Positions 33,267 to 40,399 of a stretch of 40,399 nucleotides of DNA are shown piece after piece. The notes under the pieces were generated by a model. The model saw nothing but the letters and a program-made list of their open reading frames with translations, was not told where the DNA came from and ran no database searches. The DNA is taken from contig DATMES010000005.1 of NCBI GenBank assembly GCA_035556555.1, positions 1 through 40,399 of the forward strand, given 5' to 3'. The position numbers were made by a program, and so were the translations under genes. Each line of letters opens with the position of its first letter. Positions within the stretch are counted from its first letter, which is position 1. The DNA is from Frankiaceae bacterium. GTDB taxonomy: Bacteria > Actinomycetota > Actinomycetes > BP-191.

Positions 33267-33484
33267 CTTCTCGACGGGTGAAAAAATCGCACCGGAACAA
33301 CTTTTCTCGCGCTGTCCCCACGATGTACGGCCGACCGTGCGCGAACGGGACGGCAACTGTCGGGTATCCGACACTCGGGCCGCGAGGGGCCGCGAAGAGG
33401 GGCGTCACAAACCCTCGCGGTGGGGACTGCTGCAAAACCCAGGTCGATCCCGGACGCGCCGTCACGCTCAGATCGCGCCAGTCC

Positions 33485-33553
33485 GTACCCGGTGGGTACG
33501 GACTGGCGGCCGTGCGGAAGCGGTGAGTTCGGCAGTCCGTACTCACCGGTAAC
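33485..33553 (-). repeat. Palindromic repeat PR, diverged copy 4
   Basis: 69-bp element aligning end to end with copy 3. The right arm CCGTACTCACCGGTAAC (33537-33553) pairs with the left arm GTACCCGGTGGGTACGG (33485-33501) at 14 of 17 positions. Relative to copies 1-3, AGTAGCG has become AGTACGG while pairing is kept by matching changes in the other arm. The centre retains GCGGAA and GGTGA. The left arm also takes part in a second perfect 15-bp hairpin at 33476-33508 (CGCCAGTCCGTACCC and its complement). Confidence 0.7.
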
Positions 33554-33583
33554 ATCCCGCGCCGCTCGCGGGGGAGGCGCGGG

Positions 33584-33790
33584 CTAGCGCAGGGTGACGA
33601 TGTTGAGCTCGCGGACGACGCGCTCCGCGCCTTCGCCCTCGGTCTCGAACCGCACCCGCTGACCCACCGCCAGCTTGAGCAGACCTGACCGGGAGAACGC
33701 CGCCGGCGGGATCGGGATGTCGGTGCCGTCGTCGAGGATGATCGACCCGCTCCGGGTCGCCTCGCTGAACTCCCTCACCGTGCCCTGCAT
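33584..33790 (-). CDS. Cold-shock-domain-like small protein
   Basis: 68-residue single-domain protein resembling a cold-shock (OB-fold) domain: MQGTVREFSEATRSGSIILD, DGTDIPIPPAAFSRSGLLKL, AVGQRVRFETEG and VVRELNIV match the strand order and the length (about 65-70) of CspA-type proteins. The RNA-binding aromatics of classical RNP1 (KGFGFI) are replaced by RSGSIIL, so nucleic-acid binding may be altered. It starts 12 nt after cofC on the same strand, so they form one unit. Confidence 0.75.
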   Translation of the reverse strand: MQGTVREFSEATRSGSIILDDGTDIPIPPAAFSRSGLLKLAVGQRVRFETEGEGAERVVRELNIVTLR

Positions 33791-33802
33791 CGCGTTCGCT
33801 CC

Positions 33803-34426
33803 CTAGGTGGTCAGCCGCGCAGCGAGTCTAGCGGTGGCGGGACCCACGCCCAGCGCCAGCGCGGCGGCGAGGTCGGCGGGGGTGTCGACGTCGCGTTCGA
33901 GCGAGGGCCAGCGGCCGAACGGCAGCTGCACCGCCCCCGTCATCATGTGCGCGTCGCGCGACTGCGGGCCGTACCGCGGCTCGAGCGCCACGCCCGCCCT
34001 CGCGGTGAGAACGGTCGTGCCGTCGCCGCGGGCGTCGGGGAGGACGGCGCGCTCGTACGCCGCCGCCGCCGACAGCGCGGAAGCCAGCTCGGCAGGCACC
34101 AGGCAGGGCAGGTCGGAGGAGACGGAGGCGACGCCGTTGCGCGGCCACAGCGACCCCGCGTAGCGCGCCCCGTCGGTGAGCGCCGGGTTGATGCCGGCGT
34201 CGGCGGTGTCGGCGACGACCCGCGCGCCGAGCGGCTCCAGCGCGGCGGCGGCACGGAGGTCGTTGGTGACGACGAGCACGCCGTCGACGGAAGGACACGC
34301 GACGCACGCGGCGACGACGTCGCGGGCCATGGCCAGCGCGGCCTCCTCACGCAGCGCGTCGGGCAGCCCGAGCCGCGTCTTCGCGACCCCGAGCTCCTTC
34401 ACAGGAACGATCACCGACCACTGCAT
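33803..34426 (-). CDS. cofC: Phosphoenolpyruvate/2-phospholactate guanylyltransferase
   Basis: 207-residue nucleotidyltransferase of coenzyme F420 synthesis (CofC, called FbiD in mycobacteria), which transfers GMP to phosphoenolpyruvate or 2-phospholactate for FbiA/CofD. Markers are [20 protein letters not shown] at the N-terminus, [11 protein letters not shown], the metal-binding [16 protein letters not shown], and [17 protein letters not shown] near the C-terminus. Length is typical. It is divergent from plsC with a 57-nt gap, as seen in other actinomycetes. The ATG is preceded by GGGAGGATGG on the minus strand. Confidence 0.9.
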   Translation of the reverse strand: MQWSVIVPVKELGVAKTRLGLPDALREEAALAMARDVVAACVACPSVDGVLVVTNDLRAAAALEPLGARVVADTADAGINPALTDGARYAGSLWPRNGVASVSSDLPCLVPAELASALSAAAAYERAVLPDARGDGTTVLTARAGVALEPRYGPQSRDAHMMTGAVQLPFGRWPSLERDVDTPADLAAALALGVGPATARLAARLTT

Positions 34427-34483
34427 CCGCCCATCCTCCCGTGCGAGGATCGGGGTCCGAACCCTGGGTGAGGGAGCGACGCG

Positions 34484-35209
34484 TTGGAGCCGTGGTACCG
34501 GCTGGCCGTGATGATCATCCGGCCGCTGTTGTGGCTGCTCTTCAAGACCGACTTCAAGGGTCGCGAGGAGCACCTGCCGCGCGAGGGCGGCGTGATCGTC
34601 GCGGTCAACCACATCTCGTACGCCGACCCGTTCGCGATCGCGCTGTTCCTCCACTCGTGGAAGCGCCGGCCTCGCTTCATGGCGAAGAGCAGCGTCTTCA
34701 AGATCCCCGTCGGCGGGCGGATCGTCCGCGGCGCGAGGCAGATCCCCGTCTACCGCGACACCGCCGACGCAGGCAACGCGCTGCGCGCCGCGGTCGCCGC
34801 GGTCAAGGACGGCGAGTGCGTCGTCATCTACCCCGAGGGCACGGTCACGAAGGACCCCGACTACTGGCCGATGGCGTCGAAGACCGGCGTCGCGCGGCTC
34901 GCGCTCGCCACCGGCGCGCCGGTGATCCCGGTGGGGCAGTGGGGCGCGCAGCACTTCCTCGGCCGCGAGAAGGGCTTCCAGCCGTTCCCGCGCAAGACGC
35001 TGCGGGTGCGGTGCGGGCCAGCGGTCGACCTGTCCCAGTGGGAGGGCGCGGAGCCGACGGCGGAGGTGCTGCGCGCGATGACGCTGAAGGTGATGAACGC
35101 CGTCACGGAACAGGTCGCGGCGATCCGGGGAGAGGACCCGCCGAAGGTGCCGTTCGTGCCGCCGCGCAAGCTCGACGCCGTACGCGACGACGACCGGCGC
35201 AGCGCGTGA
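34484..35209 (+). CDS. plsC: 1-acyl-sn-glycerol-3-phosphate acyltransferase family protein
   Basis: 241-residue membrane-associated acyltransferase that adds the second acyl chain in phosphatidic acid synthesis. The catalytic HX4D motif is in [20 protein letters not shown], the substrate-binding motif is [20 protein letters not shown], and [19 protein letters not shown] is the usual block. An N-terminal hydrophobic segment ([15 protein letters not shown]) anchors it to the membrane. The TTG start has AGGGAG 6-7 nt upstream. Its stop overlaps the gpsA start (GTGA), linking the two phospholipid steps. Confidence 0.92.
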   Translation: MEPWYRLAVMIIRPLLWLLFKTDFKGREEHLPREGGVIVAVNHISYADPFAIALFLHSWKRRPRFMAKSSVFKIPVGGRIVRGARQIPVYRDTADAGNALRAAVAAVKDGECVVIYPEGTVTKDPDYWPMASKTGVARLALATGAPVIPVGQWGAQHFLGREKGFQPFPRKTLRVRCGPAVDLSQWEGAEPTAEVLRAMTLKVMNAVTEQVAAIRGEDPPKVPFVPPRKLDAVRDDDRRSA

Positions 35210-36207
35210 CGCGCGCGGCGGTCCTCGGGACCGGGTCGTGGGGTACGGCGTTCGCCGCGGTGCTCGCCGACGCCGGCACCGAGACGGTGCTGTGGGCGCG
35301 CAGGCCGGAGCTCGCGGCGGCCGTGTGCGACACGCACGAGAACCCCGACTACCTCAGCGGCGTACGCCTGCCCGACTCGCTGACGGCGACGGCGGACGCG
35401 GAGGAAGCGTTGCGGGACAGCGACTTCGTGGTCCTCGCCATCCCTTCGCAGACGCTGCGCGCCAACCTCGCGCAGTGGGCGCCGCTCATCCCGCGCGACG
35501 CGACGCTGGTGTCGTTGATGAAGGGCATCGAGCTCGGCACCACGAAGCGGATGAGCGAGGTGATCTGCGAGGTCGCCGACGTCCCGTGTGAGCGCGTCGC
35601 GGTCGTCTCCGGCCCGAACCTCGCCCGCGAGATCGCCGCCAAGCAGCCCGCCGCGACGGTCGTGGCCTGCGGCGACAACGACGCCGCCGAACGTCTCCAG
35701 GCCGCGAGCATCACGCCGTACTTCCGCCCGTACACCAACGTCGACGTCGTCGGCTGCGAGCTCGGCGGCGCCGTCAAGAACGTCATCGCGCTGGCCTGCG
35801 GCATGGCCGAGGGCATGGGCTTCGGCGACAACACGAAGGCCTCGATCATCACCCGCGGCCTCGCCGAGATGGCGCGGCTCGGCGCGGCGCTGGGCGCCGA
35901 CCCGCTGACGTTCTCGGGCCTCGCCGGTCTCGGCGACCTCGTCGCGACGTGCACGTCTCCGTTGTCCCGCAACAGGACCGTAGGGGAGCAGCTCGGCCGG
36001 GGCCGTTCGCTCGCCGACATCATCGGCGAGATGCGCATGGTCGCCGAGGGCGTGAAGTCGAGCGAGTCGATCGTCGCGCTCGCCACGAAGCACGACGTCG
36101 AGATGCCGATCTCCGAGCACGTCGCGAAGGTCGTCCACGACGGCATGAAGCCCCAGGAGATGCTGCGCAGCCTGATGTCCCGCGAGGCGAAGCCGGAGCA
36201 GGCGTGA
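35206..36207 (+). CDS. gpsA: Glycerol-3-phosphate dehydrogenase [NAD(P)+]
   Basis: 333-residue cytoplasmic enzyme that reduces dihydroxyacetone phosphate to sn-glycerol-3-phosphate for phospholipids. The N-terminal Rossmann motif is [20 protein letters not shown]. Other GpsA markers are [39 protein letters not shown], the catalytic-Lys segment [40 protein letters not shown] and [23 protein letters not shown] start overlaps the plsC stop by 4 nt, and its own stop overlaps the next gene in the same way, giving a three-gene operon. Confidence 0.96.
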   Translation: MTRAAVLGTGSWGTAFAAVLADAGTETVLWARRPELAAAVCDTHENPDYLSGVRLPDSLTATADAEEALRDSDFVVLAIPSQTLRANLAQWAPLIPRDATLVSLMKGIELGTTKRMSEVICEVADVPCERVAVVSGPNLAREIAAKQPAATVVACGDNDAAERLQAASITPYFRPYTNVDVVGCELGGAVKNVIALACGMAEGMGFGDNTKASIITRGLAEMARLGAALGADPLTFSGLAGLGDLVATCTSPLSRNRTVGEQLGRGRSLADIIGEMRMVAEGVKSSESIVALATKHDVEMPISEHVAKVVHDGMKPQEMLRSLMSREAKPEQA

Positions 36208-37379
36208 GCAGCGACGACGTCTACACGAAGGCAGTCCACCTGCCCGACGCGCCGGTCCCCCACGAGCGGCCCATCGGCCTGCCGACGTACCGCACGAGCG
36301 CGTTCGTCTTCGACACCGCCGAGGACTACGCCGAGGTCCTCGGCAGCCGCAAGCCCGGCTACGTCTACACGCGCATCGACAACCCGACGGTCGACGCGTT
36401 CGGGGCGGCGGTGGCGATGTTCGAGGGCGCGGAGGCGGCGCAGTGCTTCGCGTCGGGGATGGCCGCGATCTCGACGGTGCTGCTGACGTTCCTCTCGGCG
36501 GGCGACCACGTCGTGGCGCAGAGCGCGCTGTACGGCGGGACGTACTCGATGTTCGCGCACGTGCTGCCGCGCTTCGGGATCGAGACGACGTTCGCCGGCT
36601 CGGTCGAGGAGGCCGCGGCGGCGGTCCGCCCGACGACCCGGCTCGTCTACGGCGAGACGATCTCCAATCCGACGCTCGTCGTCGCCGACCTCCCAGGGCT
36701 GGCGTCGGTGGCGCACGACGCGGGGGTGCCGTTCGTCGTGGACTCGACGTTCGCGACGCCCGTCGTGTGCCGCCCGCTGGAGTGGGGCGCCGACGTCGTC
36801 GTGCACTCCGCGACGAAGTACTTCGGCGGGCACACCGACGCGACCGGCGGCGTCGCGCTCGGCAGCGCGGATCTCATGGCCAAGGTGCGCGCGCTGCGTA
36901 CGGACCTCGGCGGGTCGCTGGCGCCGGACGAGGCGTTCCTCCTGCACCGCGGGCTCGCGACGCTGCCGTTGCGGATGGACAGGCAGTGCGAGTCGGCGCT
37001 GGCGTTCGCGACGGCGATGCGGGCGTACGCCGCCGTGGCCTATCCGGGGCTGACCGACGACCCGGGCCATGAGCTCGCCACCAAGCTCTTCGACTCCCGC
37101 AGGGGCAGCACGCGGTACGGCGCCATCGTCACGATCGCGCCGCCCGGCGGCCGCGAGGAGGGGCAGGCGATGTGCAACCGGCTTCGCCTGGCGCACAACG
37201 CCACCAGCCTCGGCGGCACCGTGACGAAGGTGAGCCACGTCGCGACGACGACGCACCGCCAGCTCGACGACGAGGCGTTGCTCAACGCGGGCATCGCGCC
37301 GAGCGCCGTTCGCGTCTCGATCGGCCTGGAGGACCCCGACGACCTGGTAGCGGACTTCACCCGCGCCTTGGGCGACTAG
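36204..37379 (+). CDS. Cys/Met metabolism PLP-dependent enzyme
   Basis: 391-residue fold-type-I PLP enzyme of the cystathionine gamma-synthase/gamma-lyase family. Motifs: [99 protein letters not shown] and the PLP-lysine site [18 protein letters not shown]. Whether it is a cystathionine gamma-lyase, methionine gamma-lyase or O-acetylhomoserine sulfhydrylase cannot be settled by eye. GTG start overlaps the gpsA stop (GTGA). Confidence 0.88.
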   Translation: MSSDDVYTKAVHLPDAPVPHERPIGLPTYRTSAFVFDTAEDYAEVLGSRKPGYVYTRIDNPTVDAFGAAVAMFEGAEAAQCFASGMAAISTVLLTFLSAGDHVVAQSALYGGTYSMFAHVLPRFGIETTFAGSVEEAAAAVRPTTRLVYGETISNPTLVVADLPGLASVAHDAGVPFVVDSTFATPVVCRPLEWGADVVVHSATKYFGGHTDATGGVALGSADLMAKVRALRTDLGGSLAPDEAFLLHRGLATLPLRMDRQCESALAFATAMRAYAAVAYPGLTDDPGHELATKLFDSRRGSTRYGAIVTIAPPGGREEGQAMCNRLRLAHNATSLGGTVTKVSHVATTTHRQLDDEALLNAGIAPSAVRVSIGLEDPDDLVADFTRALGD

Positions 37380-37449
37380 GGGTACTTCGTCCGGTTCCGG
37401 GGTACGCCGCCGCCTGAGACCGGTTCGCGGTCGCGAAGCGAGGTGCGCC

Positions 37450-38211
37450 ATGACGTCACGGCTCCTGTTCCCGCCCGCGGTCGCGGTCGCGACCCTCGCC
37501 CTCGCCGGCGTCGCCGTGGCGAGCACGACGATCCCCATCAAGGACTCGCAGGTGCCCGTACGGGCGTCGGAGTTCGCGGAGCACGAGGACTGCGCGTTCC
37601 CCGGGCTCGCCACCCAGACGACCCAGTGGGGCTGGCACTTCGTGCTGCCGGGCGGCGAGGCGACGTTCGTCTCGCTGACGGCGGAGTTCGAGGACGCGGG
37701 CACCGTGACGCTGCCCGGGTCCGACGGGGCGTTCGTCCAGGACGGCAAGGGCGCGGTGATCTGGACCGCGACCGACGACACGCTGCTCGCCGCCGAGGCG
37801 ACGATCGAGGGCAGTACGCCGCAGGGCGACTTCGTGCTCTCGCACACCTGCCTGCCGGCGCCGACGCAGACGCCGACCCCGGAGGTATCCGGGAGCCAGA
37901 CAGCCACCCCGACGCCAGAGGTGTCAGGGAGCCAGACAGCCACCCCGACGCCAGAGGTGTCAGGGACCGAGACGGCAACTCCCTCGGGCACGCCGTCCGC
38001 CACCGTGTCGGGTGTGCGGTTCACGAACACTCCGTCCGGGTCGATCTCCCCGACGGTGCTCGGCGTGAAGCAGACCAAGGGCGGCGTGGCCGGTACGGCG
38101 CTGCCGTCCACCGGCTCCGCGCTGCTCGGCCTGACGGCGCTGTCCGCGCTGCTCCTCGCGACCGGCGTCGTGCTCACGAGCAGCCGGCCCAAGGGCAGGC
38201 ACGCCCGCTGA
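37450..38211 (+). CDS. LPxTG-type surface protein with tandem repeats
   Basis: 253-residue predicted surface protein. The signal peptide is about 1-25 (PPAVAVATLALAGVAVAS). A globular region (26-135) has two Cys (HEDCAFPG, SHTCLPAP), likely a disulfide. A Thr/Pro-rich stalk contains a 12-residue repeat, EVSGSQTATPTP. The C-terminus has LPSTGSALLG, a hydrophobic helix (about 222-243) and RPKGRHAR, a complete cell-wall sorting signal. GAGG lies 6 nt before the ATG. No sortase gene is in the window. Function unknown. Confidence 0.8.
   Translation: MTSRLLFPPAVAVATLALAGVAVASTTIPIKDSQVPVRASEFAEHEDCAFPGLATQTTQWGWHFVLPGGEATFVSLTAEFEDAGTVTLPGSDGAFVQDGKGAVIWTATDDTLLAAEATIEGSTPQGDFVLSHTCLPAPTQTPTPEVSGSQTATPTPEVSGSQTATPTPEVSGTETATPSGTPSATVSGVRFTNTPSGSISPTVLGVKQTKGGVAGTALPSTGSALLGLTALSALLLATGVVLTSSRPKGRHAR
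37882..37965 (+). repeat. 36-bp coding tandem repeat
   Basis: Two full units (37882-37917, 37918-37953) and a third of 12 nt, encoding EVSGSQTATPTP. The units are nearly identical, the first differing only in its VSG codons (GTATCCGGG against GTGTCAGGG). Such repeats in stalks can change copy number by slippage. Confidence 0.85.
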
Positions 38212-38496
38212 CGAGACGCGGGGGCCGCGTGATCGTGGCGCGGCTCGTCGTCCTGACTCAGCGCCGAGGCCGGGACGCGCTGCGCCACCGAACTCTCGGC
38301 ACCGGAACACCACGCAACCCCGGTGGACCCCAGGCGGGTCGACGGCGCACCCCGCGAGGGGTCCATCCCTGCAGCCCACCAGCCGGTCTCGTGCGTGCTG
38401 ATCTTCAAGGAACGGGTCGCCGACCGCCACCGAACACCGGGCTGACCGCCCTGAGGAGAATGGCTCCGGCCGGGTGGCGGCGTGATCCGCTCCGCC
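38212..38496. other. Non-coding convergent gap
   Basis: Between the convergent LPSTG gene and the cupredoxin-membrane gene. No gene is supported. It contains the second copy of the 43-bp dispersed element at 38366-38408 and several GC-rich inverted repeats (for example CCCCGCGAGGGG at 38350-38361). Confidence 0.5.
38366..38408 (-). repeat. Second copy of the 43-bp dispersed element
   Basis: Minus-strand copy matching 232-274 at 34 of 43 positions, without gaps. It continues into TGGACC, as the partial copy at 1-19 continues into TGGGCC. Located downstream of the cupredoxin gene, on the same strand. Confidence 0.5.
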
Positions 38497-39090
38497 CTAG
38501 CGGACGACCAGCTGCGCGTACATGAGCGGGTGGACCTGGCAGAAGAGCACGTAGTCGCCCGGCGTGAGCGGGCTCTCCTTCCAGGTCAGCCCCGTGCTCT
38601 CGCCGCTGTCCACGATGTCGGTCGCCACGATCGGCTTCTGCGTCCACGGCTGCTTCGCGTCGGGCACGACGGCGACGTTGTGGGGGAGCTGCGACGGGTT
38701 GGCGAACTCGATCCCCGGGAAGCCGGCCCGCACGACGTAGCATCCCTGGTCGAACTTCATCTCGGTGGCGTGCGCGGCGACGTGCAGCTCGTCGGCGGGG
38801 TACTCGAGGTCGCAGAACTCGTAGCGGCCCGTGAGGTCGGTGACGCCGGCGGGCGGGGTCGACGCCGGGGTGATCGAGGGCGCGGCAGGCGTGACCGTAC
38901 GCTCCGGCGCCGCGACGAGCGCGACCACCGATGCGGTCGCGAGGACCGGTGCCGCGAACAGCGCGGTCGTCCTGGCGGCGCGGCGGCGCCGGATGCGCCG
39001 CGGGAGACCGCCGGGCATGGGAGGTACGGCGGGCGCGTCGCCCGCCCGCTCGCGCAGCAGCGCGGCGAGGTCGTCGGTCGGGTCAGTCAT
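38497..39090 (-). CDS. Membrane protein with amicyanin-like blue-copper domain, likely anti-sigma
   Basis: 197-residue protein. Residues 1-40 are cytoplasmic and Arg-rich (MTDPTDDLAALLRERAGDAP), residues about 41-62 a transmembrane helix (TTALFAAPVLATASVVALVA), and about 95-197 an extracytoplasmic cupredoxin domain. Type-1 copper ligands are visible: His137 in QLPHNVAVVPD, then Cys184, His187 and Met190 in LFCQVHPLMYAQLVV. The C-x2-H-P-x-M spacing is that of amicyanin (CTPHPFM). Its start overlaps the upstream ECF sigma gene by 8 nt, the usual place of an anti-sigma factor, and the short cytoplasmic segment fits that role. Inference: a copper- or redox-sensing anti-sigma. An alternative is a simple electron carrier under sigma control. 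Confidence 0.8.
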   Translation of the reverse strand: MTDPTDDLAALLRERAGDAPAVPPMPGGLPRRIRRRRAARTTALFAAPVLATASVVALVAAPERTVTPAAPSITPASTPPAGVTDLTGRYEFCDLEYPADELHVAAHATEMKFDQGCYVVRAGFPGIEFANPSQLPHNVAVVPDAKQPWTQKPIVATDIVDSGESTGLTWKESPLTPGDYVLFCQVHPLMYAQLVVR

Positions 39091-39571
39091 CGGGCACCTC
39101 GTCGGTGGAGAGGTCGGCGCGCAGGGCGGCGAGGCCGCGCGCGGTGGCGGACTTGACGGTGCCGGGGCGGCAGCCGAGACGTTCGGCGACGTCGGCCTCG
39201 GACAGGTCGAGGTAGTAGCGGAGGACGAGCGCCGCCCGCTGCCGGTACGGCAGCCGCAGCAGCGCCGCCCAGAGACGTTCGCGGCCGGCCACGTCGGGGA
39301 GGTCGTACGGCACCGGCGTCGCCGCCGCCGCATGGCTGCGTTCGAGCGTGAGCCTGCGGGCGCGGTTGCGGACGCGGTTGACGACGGCGCGGTGCAGGTA
39401 CGCGCCGAACGCGTTCTCGTCGCGCAGCCCCCCGATCCGCGACGCCGCGCGAAGGAAGGCCTCCTGCGCCACGTCCTCGGCCGCGGCGCGGTCACCGGTG
39501 AGCAGGTACGCGAGCCGCGTCGCGCCGGGGAGGTGCGCGCGGTACAGCTCGCTCACCCGGTCGGAGGGCAC
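39083..39571 (-). CDS. SigE-family ECF RNA polymerase sigma factor
   Basis: 162-residue ECF sigma factor. Region 2: LYRAHLPGATRLAYLLTGDR and AAAEDVAQEAFLRAASRIG. Region 4, after a linker: LLRLPYRQRAALVLRYYLDL, SEADVAERLGCRPGTVKSAT, RGLAAL. Length and motifs match the Streptomyces SigE-like subfamily. GTG 39571 is chosen because GGGGAGGG lies 5 nt upstream; the open frame goes back to 39652. A GGAACC and, about 15 nt on, CGTGTC at about 39645-39619 (minus strand) resemble an ECF promoter, hinting at autoregulation. Coupled to the cupredoxin membrane protein by an 8-nt overlap. Confidence 0.9.
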   Translation of the reverse strand: MPSDRVSELYRAHLPGATRLAYLLTGDRAAAEDVAQEAFLRAASRIGGLRDENAFGAYLHRAVVNRVRNRARRLTLERSHAAAATPVPYDLPDVAGRERLWAALLRLPYRQRAALVLRYYLDLSEADVAERLGCRPGTVKSATARGLAALRADLSTDEVPDD

Positions 39572-39692
39572 CGCGACCCTCCCCTCGTCCGCGTAGGTGG
39601 TCGTCACGGGAGAGAGACACGCGGCGACCGTTCCGGGTTCCACCGTAGACAAACCTCACGACGCCGCTGCGCGGCGCCGCGGGGGCCCCGGA

Positions 39693-39698
39693 TAGGGT
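39693..39698 (+). promoter_or_regulatory. Putative -10 box for ddl
   Basis: TAGGGT, then 6 nt and the GTG at 39705; no Shine-Dalgarno. Same arrangement and hexamer as at serA. Confidence 0.45.
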
Positions 39699-39704
39699 CG
39701 TTCG

Positions 39705-40399
39705 GTGTCCCGCACCCGCCTCGCCGTGATCTTCGGCGGCCGCAGCACCGAGCACTCGATCTCCTGCCTGTCGGCGGGGAGCGTCCTGCGCGCGGTCGAC
39801 CGCGACCGCTACGACGTCGTCGCCATCGGCATCACGCCCGACGGCCACTGGGTGCTCGCCGGCGACGACCCGGCGGCGCTGGAGGCGCGCGGGCGCGCGC
39901 TGCCGAGCGTGTCCGACGAGACCGGCTCGGCCGTCGCTCTCGCGGGCGACCCCGGCGTCAAGGGGCTGCTCGTCCTGGAGCCCGGCGAGGTGCCGCGGGC
40001 GCTGACGGCGGTGGACGTCGTACTCCCGCTCCTGCACGGCCCGTACGGCGAGGACGGCACGATCCAGGGCCTGCTCGAGCTGGCCGGGGTCCCGTACGTC
40101 GGCTCAGGGGTGCTGGCCAGCGCCGCGGCCATGGACAAGGCGGTCGCCAAGCCGCTGCTGCGCGCCGCCGGCCTGACCGTCGCCGACGCCGTCGTGGTGC
40201 GGCAGGGGGAGTGGGACCGCGACGAGGCGGCCTGCGTGCAGCGGGTGCAGCGGCTGCCGCTGCCGGTGTTCGTCAAGCCGGCCCGCGGCGGCTCCTCGAT
40301 CGGCATCAGCCGGGTCACCGAGTGGTCGCAGCTGCCGACCGCCGTCGAGGACGCCCTGCGCAACGACCCCAAGGTGCTCGTCGAGGCCGGGGTCGCCGG
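39705..40399 (+). CDS. ddl: D-alanine--D-alanine ligase (5' part, runs off the window)
   Basis: The first 231 residues of an ATP-grasp ligase that joins two D-alanines for peptidoglycan. The start reads VSRTRLAVIFGGRSTEHSIS, the diagnostic GGxSxEHxIS motif, followed by GITPDGHW, VVLPLLHGPYGEDGTIQGLL, ELAGVPYVGSGVLASAAAMD, KAVAKPLLRAAGL and PVFVKPARGGSSIGISRV, the ATP-binding loop. This fits DdlA-type enzymes of about 350-370 residues, so roughly one third is missing. The gene commonly follows gpsA in actinomycetes; here about 3.5 kb lies between them. Confidence 0.93.
   Translation, partial: MSRTRLAVIFGGRSTEHSISCLSAGSVLRAVDRDRYDVVAIGITPDGHWVLAGDDPAALEARGRALPSVSDETGSAVALAGDPGVKGLLVLEPGEVPRALTAVDVVLPLLHGPYGEDGTIQGLLELAGVPYVGSGVLASAAAMDKAVAKPLLRAAGLTVADAVVVRQGEWDRDEAACVQRVQRLPLPVFVKPARGGSSIGISRVTEWSQLPTAVEDALRNDPKVLVEAGVA

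Noticed and set aside
16773-33553. CRISPR array made of the palindromic repeats
   Set aside because: The four copies are far apart and singly placed, in both orientations, without regular spacers or cas genes.
37450-38211. Sortase operon around the LPSTG protein
   Set aside because: No sortase-like catalytic TLxTC motif is found in the neighbouring genes.
35349-38408. Minus-strand open frame of 1019 codons
   Set aside because: Antisense to gpsA, the PLP enzyme and the LPSTG gene, all with strong motifs; no start signal or recognisable domain.

Overview
The window comes from a high-GC Gram-positive bacterium, almost certainly an actinomycete (Actinomycetota). The evidence is the very high GC at third codon positions, frequent GTG and TTG starts, an HU protein with a long Lys/Ala/Pro tail (HupB type), a CofC/FbiD-type enzyme of coenzyme F420 synthesis, a SigE-family ECF sigma factor, LPxTG-like surface proteins, and the conserved actinobacterial gene order ilvBNC - serA - ilvE - gltX - tRNA-Gln/Glu - hup - cofC - plsC - gpsA - ddl. 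I cannot assign a genus. No rRNA, CRISPR array, transposase or integrase is visible.

Layout. (1) 1-8000 is a surface and exported-protein region: a two-domain AMIN-like protein, a membrane-anchored repeat protein, a galactose-oxidase-like copper radical oxidase with a C-terminal wall or membrane anchor, an alpha/beta hydrolase, and two secreted Cys-containing proteins, one built of two 172-residue repeats. (2) 8091-16736 holds branched-chain amino acid synthesis (ilvD, then ilvBNC), separated by a PAS-GGDEF-EAL signalling protein and a small secreted protein. The ilvBNC operon is preceded by a 14-codon leader peptide with Leu-Val-Val codons and a textbook intrinsic terminator, i.e. an attenuator. 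(3) 16773-17866 is a DUF559/AbiEi-like nuclease-fold gene bracketed by two copies of a 69-bp palindromic repeat. (4) 17909-26853 holds serA, an alpha/beta hydrolase, an M48 protease, two different branched-chain aminotransferases side by side, two tiny secreted peptides, a HiPIP-like four-Cys protein, a fumarylacetoacetate-hydrolase-family enzyme and gltX. (5) 26868-28241 holds another palindrome copy, tRNA-Gln(CTG), tRNA-Glu(CTC) and hupB. (6) 28583-33201 is a tightly coupled minus-strand operon of unknown function, headed by a sigma-70-like protein with a transmembrane segment and a large extracytoplasmic tail, followed by secreted and membrane proteins; one gene is frameshifted. (7) 33485-40399 holds a fourth palindrome copy, a cold-shock-like protein, cofC, plsC-gpsA-PLP enzyme as an overlapping operon, an LPSTG surface protein, an ECF sigma factor paired with a membrane protein carrying a blue-copper domain, and the 5' part of ddl.

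The metabolic core makes valine, isoleucine and leucine precursors (IlvBN, IlvC, IlvD, IlvE) and serine (SerA), charges tRNA-Glu (GltX; in actinobacteria usually also tRNA-Gln, which is then amidated), and makes phospholipid precursors (GpsA, PlsC). Several of these genes have a -10-like TANNNT or xAxxxT hexamer exactly 6-7 nt before an ATG/GTG and no Shine-Dalgarno sequence, which suggests leaderless transcripts. leuB, cimA and leuCD, often found in this neighbourhood in other actinomycetes, are not in the window.

Most worth a second look: the 69-bp palindrome family with compensatory changes that brackets a nuclease-like gene; the ECF sigma and cupredoxin-fused membrane protein pair; the membrane-tethered sigma operon; the HiPIP-like small protein; and a diverged 43-bp element shared by the two ends of the window. 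All functional statements are read from sequence motifs only; no database search was run.
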